Below, piece by piece: positions 25,459 through 31,232 of a stretch of DNA of 31,232 nt. The first letter of the stretch is position 1. Every line of letters begins with the position of its first letter. The notes beneath the pieces are model-generated. The model saw only the letters and a program-made list of their open reading frames with translations, was not told the DNA's origin and made no database searches. Made by a program: the position numbers and the translations under genes. Source of the DNA: Psychrobacter sp. UBA5136 (GTDB taxonomy: Bacteria > Pseudomonadota > Gammaproteobacteria > Pseudomonadales > Moraxellaceae); contig NZ_DHYG01000050.1 in the NCBI RefSeq assembly GCF_002414005.1, positions 1 to 31,232 of the forward strand, in the 5' to 3' direction.

Positions 25459-27222
25459 ATGACCCTGTCTACCTCGCCGCTAAGCAGCACCCCCGTCACC
25501 TTGCAGCAGCTGATTGCAGCCAGCGGCAACGACAGCAGTGTTAACAATCAAAGTCATGGTCCAGGTCACAGTCACAATTTAGCACAAACATTGACGGCGA
25601 TGGTGGCTGAGCAGGATTCAACAAATTCAATAGAGTCGGTTGCTCATATTCCCTTTGAGCAATTTTGCTTAGACAGCCGCCAGTTAGCGGCCAACGATGT
25701 CTTTGTCTTATTAAAAAGCCATACGCCAAATTGTCAAAAAAGTCGTGACTACCTGTATCAAGCTGCTGAGCGGGCGGCTTTTATCCTATCAGAAATTGAT
25801 CCAATTGCTTTATTATCGAAAGCCAATGTACCGCCGCATGCCAATATTCCATTATCTACTGTTAATGCACAGTCCGTAGCGCAGCAGCAATTAGCCGCCC
25901 TGCCTTGCCCAGTTTTATACGTGCCCAATATTCGCGATTTTTTAGGCAGCCTTATTCAAGCGCGTTTGCAATATCAGCAGCCGGTGACCTTGCCAACGGT
26001 CGTGGCGGTGACGGGTACCAATGGCAAAACCACCATCAGTCAATTGGTCGCACAGTTAACCCAGCTGACGGGTATGAGCAGCGCTGTGATGGGAACGGCT
26101 GGTAATGGCCGGCTTGGCGCGTTAGTGCAAGCCAGTCATACCACGGGCGATGCCTTAGCAGTGCAGCAGTTTTTATATCAAATGGCTCTTGAGAACGCGG
26201 AATTACTGGCATTAGAAGCCAGCTCGCACGGTCTGGATCAGCAGCGTTTGCAAGGTATGCCCGTATCGGTGGCGATTTATACCAATTTAAGCCGTGATCA
26301 CCTCGATTATCATGCCGACATGGCAGAGTATGCCGCAGCAAAAGCCAAACTGTTTGATAAAGCACACTTTCCAGACTTAACCCACGCCATTATCAATATT
26401 GATGACGAGTATGCGCCAATTATGCTTGATACGGCGCGTGCCAGTGAGTTAACGGTTTGGACGTATAGTTTAAACCCAGCAAAATCTGCCACCTTTGTCG
26501 CCGCTGATATCACGCCAAGTTTGCAAGGCGTTGAGATTGGTCTGCGTACAGATCTTGGCAATGCAAAAGTCGTTAGTTTAGATATCGTCAGCCCGTTACT
26601 CGGACGCTTTAATGTGGCAAATTTACTTGCGGCGATGGCAGCGGCAGCCGCAGTTGAGACTAATAATGACGGTGATAGGAACAATAATATAGCCGATAAC
26701 CTTGAACGTATTGCCGCCGTTGTCCCGCAGCTACAAGGCGCGGTCGGACGTATGCAGCGTGTGCCATCTGCTAACGGCTGTTTTATCGTTGATTATGCCC
26801 ATACGCCTGATGCGTTAAGCCAAGTGCTTGCCAGTTTAAAAACTCACTGTAAAGGTCAGCTGTGGGCGGTATTTGGTTGCGGCGGCGACCGTGATGCGGG
26901 CAAGCGCCCATTGATGGCGCAAGCGGGATTGGCAGGGGCGGATAAAGTGGTTTTAACGGCAGACAATCCGCGTACCGAAGACCCAAAGGCAATATTGCAA
27001 GATATGCAAGCGGGCATGACAATTGAGCAATATCAACGTACCCATATCGAGCCTGCACGCCAAACAGCCATCGAATATGCGGTCAAGCAAGCCGCGGCTG
27101 ATGACATTGTCGTTATCGCGGGCAAGGGTCATGAAACCTATCAAGAAATTAACCATGTGCGTTATGATTTTGACGACAGCGTTATTTTGCAAAATGCCCT
27201 CAAGCAAGCTGGGCGCCTATAA
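25459..27222 (+). CDS. murE: UDP-MurNAc-L-Ala-D-Glu:meso-diaminopimelate ligase MurE
   Basis: Cytosolic ATP-dependent ligase adding meso-diaminopimelate to the peptidoglycan precursor. The ATP loop GTNGKTT lies at 186-192. D502-N-P-R505 (DNPRTEDP) is the family signature for diaminopimelate rather than lysine, so this organism has DAP-type peptidoglycan. At 587 aa it is longer than usual (about 495). One insertion at about 22-60 of the UDP-binding domain is Asn/Ser/His-rich (QSHGPGHSHN). Further extra residues lie near 85-125, and an Asn/Asp-rich loop near 400-414 (VETNNDGDRNNN). I start at the ATG at 25459 with AGG eight bases upstream; the TTG at 25453 is less likely. murF follows 115 bases downstream. 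Confidence 0.96.
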   Translation: MTLSTSPLSSTPVTLQQLIAASGNDSSVNNQSHGPGHSHNLAQTLTAMVAEQDSTNSIESVAHIPFEQFCLDSRQLAANDVFVLLKSHTPNCQKSRDYLYQAAERAAFILSEIDPIALLSKANVPPHANIPLSTVNAQSVAQQQLAALPCPVLYVPNIRDFLGSLIQARLQYQQPVTLPTVVAVTGTNGKTTISQLVAQLTQLTGMSSAVMGTAGNGRLGALVQASHTTGDALAVQQFLYQMALENAELLALEASSHGLDQQRLQGMPVSVAIYTNLSRDHLDYHADMAEYAAAKAKLFDKAHFPDLTHAIINIDDEYAPIMLDTARASELTVWTYSLNPAKSATFVAADITPSLQGVEIGLRTDLGNAKVVSLDIVSPLLGRFNVANLLAAMAAAAAVETNNDGDRNNNIADNLERIAAVVPQLQGAVGRMQRVPSANGCFIVDYAHTPDALSQVLASLKTHCKGQLWAVFGCGGDRDAGKRPLMAQAGLAGADKVVLTADNPRTEDPKAILQDMQAGMTIEQYQRTHIEPARQTAIEYAVKQAAADDIVVIAGKGHETYQEINHVRYDFDDSVILQNALKQAGRL

Positions 27223-27337
27223 CCTTTATAGCCAAATAATAGCGCCTGCCGTTCATTTTTTGAGCGTTTAAACAACAGATATCGTTAAATAGCAAAGATA
27301 AAAAGATAAGTAGTCATCATATATAAGGTAATCAATT

Positions 27338-28774
27338 ATGACAGCCGACCACGATAACAGCATTCAGTCGCAAGGGCTGTATGTTTGGCAAGCAGACAAT
27401 CTGCTTGCGGCAACCGCAGCACTTGATGGGCATTGGCAGTTTGCTGAAGCACAAGCAGAGTCAAGCAATGAGGTGATGAGTACTCGTATCGCCACCGATA
27501 CCCGCACTATAAAAGCGGGAGATATCTTTTTGGCATTAACGGGTGATAATTTTGACGGTCATGACTATATCGTTACCGCTATAGAAAAAGGCGCGGTTGC
27601 GGCCATTGTTTCACGTCCTATTTCTGCAGGCATTTCGCAGTTAGTGGTGAGTGATACCCGTTTAGCGCTCGGTCAGTTGGCGGCATATCGTCGGCAGCAG
27701 CATAAAAATTTAACCGTCATTGCCATTACTGGCTCGAGCGGTAAAACCACCTGCAAAGAAATGCTCGGTAGTATCTTTGGCAGGCTAGCGCCAACGCTGA
27801 TTACCCGTGGCAACCTAAATAATGATTTAGGCGTGCCGATGATGCTGCTCGAGTTATCCGACTACCATCGTTATGCGATTTTGGAATTGGGCGCCAACCA
27901 TATTGGCGAGATTGCTTATACTACCGAGATTGTGCAACCTGATGTGGCGTGTATCTTAAACATTGGTACTGCGCATTTGGGCGAATTTGGTAGCCGTGAA
28001 GGCATTTGCCAAACCAAGGCTGAAATTTATCATACTTTAAGCGATGCCCAATTTGCCATCGTTCCTGATAAGGATGATTTTACCAATCAATTGCGCCGTA
28101 TTGCCGAAAAGCAAACCTCACACGTGATAGGTTTTGGTAATACTGATGTGAGTGCCAGTCATTTAGATGTCGAGCCTGAGCGCAGCGAATTTAAGCTGCA
28201 TATCGGCAACCAAGTTCATGATATCAATCTGCCATTAGCGGGCGAGCATAATGTTAATAATGCCTTGGCCGCAGGTGCTTGTGCGTATGCGCTAAATATT
28301 GATATCAGCGATATTGTCGTCGGGCTTGAAAACGCGCGTCCTGCAAAAGGGCGCTTAAACAGTCAGCTACTTGGTATGCATCGCTTGATTGATGATACTT
28401 ATAATGCCAATCCGCATTCGGTACGAGCGGCAGCCAAAGTACTTGCGGCCCAAACGGGAACGCAAGTGATGGTACTTGGCGATATTGCAGAGCTGGGCGA
28501 GGCGGCAATTAGCGAGCATCAAAGCTTGGGCCGGACGATTGCGACCACGGGTATCGATGTGCTGCTGTGTGTTGGTGAATATGCGCCTTATACGGTGGCA
28601 GGCGCGCAAGAGATTTCTGCTATTAGCGCCCATGCTTTTGCTGATAAAGACAGTTTATTGGCCTATCTGCAGTCTTATTTACAAGCACAACAGGCGCAGC
28701 CTTGTACCGTGCTGTTTAAAGGCTCACGTTCCATGGAGATGGAAACCCTTATCAATGCGCTAGTCGAGGAGTAG
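27338..28774 (+). CDS. murF: UDP-MurNAc-tripeptide:D-Ala-D-Ala ligase MurF
   Basis: Completes the UDP-MurNAc-pentapeptide by adding D-Ala-D-Ala, in the cytosol. The ATP loop GSSGKTT is at 132-138. It is preceded by the substrate domain (STRIATDTRTIKAGDIFLALTG) and followed by RGNLNNDLGVPMMLLEL, LELGANHIGEI and DDTYNANPHSV, all standard MurF segments. 478 aa against about 450-460, the extra being mostly at the N-terminus. AAGG lies about ten bases before the ATG. mraY begins three bases after its stop, with the mraY ribosome site GAGGAG inside the last murF codons, so the two are translationally coupled. Confidence 0.97.
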   Translation: MTADHDNSIQSQGLYVWQADNLLAATAALDGHWQFAEAQAESSNEVMSTRIATDTRTIKAGDIFLALTGDNFDGHDYIVTAIEKGAVAAIVSRPISAGISQLVVSDTRLALGQLAAYRRQQHKNLTVIAITGSSGKTTCKEMLGSIFGRLAPTLITRGNLNNDLGVPMMLLELSDYHRYAILELGANHIGEIAYTTEIVQPDVACILNIGTAHLGEFGSREGICQTKAEIYHTLSDAQFAIVPDKDDFTNQLRRIAEKQTSHVIGFGNTDVSASHLDVEPERSEFKLHIGNQVHDINLPLAGEHNVNNALAAGACAYALNIDISDIVVGLENARPAKGRLNSQLLGMHRLIDDTYNANPHSVRAAAKVLAAQTGTQVMVLGDIAELGEAAISEHQSLGRTIATTGIDVLLCVGEYAPYTVAGAQEISAISAHAFADKDSLLAYLQSYLQAQQAQPCTVLFKGSRSMEMETLINALVEE

Positions 28775-28777
28775 GCG

Positions 28778-29896
28778 GTGTTAGTTTGGTTGTTTGGCTG
28801 GCTTGGCCAGTATTATACACCGTTTTCTGCGGTTTCTTCGTTGACGCTACGGGCGTTACTGGCGGTTATTACCGCCCTTGCGTTTAGCATGGTTTTTGGC
28901 GACCGCGTTATTCAGCACCTGCGTACGCTTAAGTACGGTCAGGCGATTCGCAATGACGGCCCGCAGTCGCATTTGGTCAAAACTGGTACCCCAACCATGG
29001 GCGGGGTGCTGATTTTAAGCGCGATAGGGGTATCAATTTTACTGTGGGCGCGGTTAAACAATCCTTATGTGTGGATTTTGCTTGTGGTGATGGTTGTCTT
29101 TGGCGCGGTCGGCTGGGCGGATGATTGGCTTAAAATTAAATATAAAGACCCCAAAGGTTTAATCGCTCGCAAAAAATACTTTTGGCTGTCGATGGGCGCT
29201 TTATTTGTTGGCGTCTCTTTATATTATATTGCTACCTTGCAGCCAAATATGGCGACCACGCGCGAGATGCAGGATTTGCTACTACCGATTTTTAAAGATT
29301 GGATGATTCCTTTTTCGGCAGTGCCGTTTGGTATTGGCTTTATTATTTTTACCTACTTTGTGATTAATGGCGCATCAAACGCGGTCAACTTAACCGATGG
29401 CTTAGATGGCTTAGCCATTTTGCCCGTGGTCTTGGTTGCGGCGGGCTTGGGCGCGATGGCTTATGTCTCAGGTGATGTGCGTTTTGCCGATTACTTGCAT
29501 GTGCCTTATATTGCCTATAACTCAGAAGTGATTATTGTCTGCGGCGCGATGATTGGTGCAGGACTTGGTTTCTTATGGTTTAATGCCCATCCCGCACAAG
29601 TATTTATGGGTGATGTTGGCGCATTAGCGTTAGGCGCGATGCTCGGTACAATTGCGGTTATGACCCGCCAAGAGATTGCTTTTGCCATTATGGGCGGTCT
29701 ATTTGTCGCCGAAGCATTGTCGGTGATGCTACAGGTCGGCTCGTATAAACTGCGTAAAAAACGCGTCTTTCGCATGGCGCCGCTCCATCACCACTTTGAA
29801 GAAATTGGTTGGAAAGAAACGCAAGTGGTGGCTCGCTTTTGGATTATTGCTATTATCCTTGTCATTCTTGGGCTAATGACCTTAAAGCTACGTTAA
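28778..29896 (+). CDS. mraY: phospho-MurNAc-pentapeptide translocase MraY
   Basis: Inner-membrane enzyme transferring phospho-MurNAc-pentapeptide from UDP to undecaprenyl phosphate, giving lipid I. The 372 aa show about ten membrane helices and the family blocks: TPTMGGVLI, GWADDWLKIKYKDPKGL (the Asp-Asp pair), NAVNLTDGLDGLA, FNAHPAQVFMGDVGALALG and APLHHHFEEIGWKE. The start is GTG, with GAGGAG six bases upstream. Last gene of this cluster: in many bacteria murD, ftsW and murG follow, but here a terminator ends the unit 40 bases on. Confidence 0.98.
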   Translation: MLVWLFGWLGQYYTPFSAVSSLTLRALLAVITALAFSMVFGDRVIQHLRTLKYGQAIRNDGPQSHLVKTGTPTMGGVLILSAIGVSILLWARLNNPYVWILLVVMVVFGAVGWADDWLKIKYKDPKGLIARKKYFWLSMGALFVGVSLYYIATLQPNMATTREMQDLLLPIFKDWMIPFSAVPFGIGFIIFTYFVINGASNAVNLTDGLDGLAILPVVLVAAGLGAMAYVSGDVRFADYLHVPYIAYNSEVIIVCGAMIGAGLGFLWFNAHPAQVFMGDVGALALGAMLGTIAVMTRQEIAFAIMGGLFVAEALSVMLQVGSYKLRKKRVFRMAPLHHHFEEIGWKETQVVARFWIIAIILVILGLMTLKLR

Positions 29897-29938
29897 GACA
29901 GCCATATTGTTTGATAGTGAATAAAAATATCATTTATA

Positions 29939-29974
29939 CAAAAGCCATCTTGTTTTACATGAGATGGCTTTTTT
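29939..29974 (+). terminator. rho-independent terminator of the rsmH-mraY cluster
   Basis: AAAGCCATCT (29941-29950) pairs exactly with AGATGGCTTT (29962-29971), 11-base loop, followed by T-run to 29974. It ends the wall cluster before rlmA. Confidence 0.88.
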
Positions 29975-30054
29975 AGTGTTTGTTTATAATTCTTCCTTTG
30001 TATTTTTTGTTGCGCTTTTTACTCCACCTTTTATCCCTTACTGAGCCGGAACTT

Positions 30055-30063
30055 TGTTAAAAT
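30055..30063 (+). promoter_or_regulatory. candidate extended -10 promoter of rlmA
   Basis: TGTTAAAAT (TGn plus TAAAAT, 5 of 6), with no clear -35. The predicted start lies about 25 bases before the GTG of rlmA. Confidence 0.4.
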
Positions 30064-30095
30064 AACAGCCCTATTGCAATGACTTTGAGAGATTT

Positions 30096-31046
30096 GTGCG
30101 CTTATTTATTTGTCCCCTTTGCCAATCACCCATGCAGCCAGCAGCCGTTACTTGGCGCTGCGATGGCAGTTTAAATCCGAAGCAAACTGCTCATCCTTTC
30201 GATGTGGCGCGGCAGGGTTATGTCAATCTATTGCCCGTGCAGCAAAAAAAATCCAAAGCGCCGGGCGACAGTCAGCAATCCATTGAGGCGCGCAATCGGT
30301 TTTTAACGGCCGGTCATTATCAGCCGCTACAAACGCTCATTTGCCAAAAGATGGCGGCGTTATTGACGGCGAAAAAAGCCAACCTTGAGCAAAAAGATAA
30401 GCTCATTAACTGGCTTGATATTGGCTGCGGAGAAGGCTATTACACGCAGGCAATGGCGCAGACTGGCATGGATGTGCTTATTGCAGCCGATATCAGCAAA
30501 CCTGCCGTTGTAGAGCTGGCAAAAACCAGTAAGGCTTTGGGACGGCTTTGGTATCAAGAAGTTAAAGATGATTCTGCTTCAGAGATAATGAAAGCAGCCG
30601 CTATTTATCCGCTGGTGACTAGCGCGGCGCATTTGCCACTACACGCGCATAGCGTCGATGGCATTAGCAGTATTTTTAGCCCAATCTTGCCAGCAGCGTT
30701 TAATGAGGTTTTGACTGATGAAGGCTATCTCATCATTGCTAAGCCTGATATCGGACATTTGGCGACGATGCGAGAAGCGTTATTTGATGATGTTCGAGAG
30801 CATGACTCTGATAAATTTTTGGATGAGTTAGCGCCTTATTTTCAACTTTTAGAGACCCATCGCGTCAGCACCAAGCTACGTTTGTCCGCAGAGGATTTGG
30901 CAGATTTAATGACCATGACGCCTTACGCGTACCGTGCGCGCAGCGAAAAAAGACAAGCGCTCTTGGCAGAGGTCGAGACAAAACCCTTTGCAACGGAAGC
31001 TAAGTTTGTCATCTATATTTTGCAAAAAACGGTAGTGAGCAGTTAA
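30096..31046 (+). CDS. rlmA: 23S rRNA (guanine745-N1)-methyltransferase RlmA
   Basis: S-adenosylmethionine-dependent methylation of G745 in 23S rRNA helix 35. The N-terminal zinc finger has Cys6, Cys9 and Cys22 with a following His (His33, in the AHPFDVARQGYVNLL block), matching the RlmA type. The SAM-binding motif WLDIGCGEGYYT sits near residue 105, and a later SIFSPILPAAFNEVL segment is typical of the family. 316 aa against about 270; the extra residues include a Lys-rich loop before the SAM motif. The start is a GTG (ribosome site GAGAG about six bases upstream); no ATG is available at the conserved start. Transcribed separately from mraY by terminator and promoter. RlmA and its Gram-positive relative RlmAII are distinguished by position of methylation; I place this as RlmA(I) from the taxonomy. 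Confidence 0.9.
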   Translation: MRLFICPLCQSPMQPAAVTWRCDGSLNPKQTAHPFDVARQGYVNLLPVQQKKSKAPGDSQQSIEARNRFLTAGHYQPLQTLICQKMAALLTAKKANLEQKDKLINWLDIGCGEGYYTQAMAQTGMDVLIAADISKPAVVELAKTSKALGRLWYQEVKDDSASEIMKAAAIYPLVTSAAHLPLHAHSVDGISSIFSPILPAAFNEVLTDEGYLIIAKPDIGHLATMREALFDDVREHDSDKFLDELAPYFQLLETHRVSTKLRLSAEDLADLMTMTPYAYRARSEKRQALLAEVETKPFATEAKFVIYILQKTVVSS

Positions 31047-31075
31047 GCTACGCGCTTACTTTGCTAAAGGTCGAC

Positions 31076-31232
31076 TTATATAATAGGTCCCATCGTGGCG
31101 ATGATGTTGTTCCAAATTCGACAAGGCAGCGGCCAGTTTTTCACCGCTTCGCGCGTAACCTCATCAGAGTCAGCAATATACTGATATTGACGCTCCATAA
31201 TTTCTGCAGTTATACCAATCCCAATAATTAAA
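31076..31232 (-). CDS. 3' end of an unidentified gene (partial)
   Basis: An open frame enters from the right edge on the minus strand and ends at a TAA at 31076-31078, giving the last 51 residues of a protein. It begins with a hydrophobic LIIGIGITAEIM segment, then RQYQYIADSDEVTREAVKN, then WPLPCRIWNNIIATMGPII. Good codon use and the closely convergent position with rlmA suggest a real gene. The amphipathic end is reminiscent of C-termini of membrane-associated phospholipase-D-like proteins, but too little is present to name it. Confidence 0.5.
   Translation of the reverse strand, partial: LIIGIGITAEIMERQYQYIADSDEVTREAVKNWPLPCRIWNNIIATMGPII

Noticed and set aside
1..31232. CRISPR array, insertion sequence, prophage, toxin-antitoxin or defence island
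   Set aside because: No direct-repeat array, transposase, integrase or such gene pair is visible; almost all genes are core housekeeping functions.

Overview
The window reads as ordinary chromosomal DNA of a gammaproteobacterium, most likely Psychrobacter or a close Moraxellaceae relative. This is inferred from the style of the proteins, the moderate GC content with AT-rich spacers, and a division/cell-wall cluster that starts at rsmH and stops at mraY, the split arrangement I associate with Moraxellaceae. I see no phage, plasmid, insertion sequence, CRISPR array or defence system.

Layout. (1) About 130-8325, minus strand: glmU and glmS (UDP-GlcNAc synthesis) with a strong terminator after glmS, then nusB-thiL-pgpA with ribH just upstream, then hisF. 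A perfect 17-bp-arm inverted repeat lies between pgpA and glmU. (2) 8506-11021, plus strand: homoserine kinase carrying an extra C-terminal domain, a DUF2007-type protein and a class II glutamine amidotransferase. (3) 11045-12371, minus strand: a YchJ-like SEC-C protein and a YdjM/DUF457 membrane protein. (4) 12486-16576, plus strand: a DUF3025 protein and aconitase A. (5) 16679-18587, minus strand: a LysE/RhtB exporter and a four-helix membrane protein with a long charged helical region. (6) 19029-21096, minus strand: tRNA-Glu, tRNA-Ala and gltX. (7) 21394-29896, plus strand: rsmH, ftsL, ftsI, murE, murF, mraY. (8) rlmA (plus) and the 3' end of an unidentified minus-strand gene at the right edge.

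How the genes work together. GlmS and GlmU make UDP-GlcNAc. MurE, MurF and MraY build the lipid-linked peptidoglycan precursor from it, and FtsI with FtsL uses the product at the septum. gltX lies beside a tRNA-Glu gene, the substrate of its product. RsmH and RlmA methylate 16S and 23S rRNA, and NusB takes part in rRNA antitermination.

The most unusual features are protein extensions rather than a new system: a homoserine kinase fused to a small DUF7336-like domain, NusB with both an N-terminal extension and a tail of about 136 residues, FtsI with about 100 basic cytoplasmic residues, MurE and RsmH with low-complexity insertions, and the hairpin repeat at 3839-3903.
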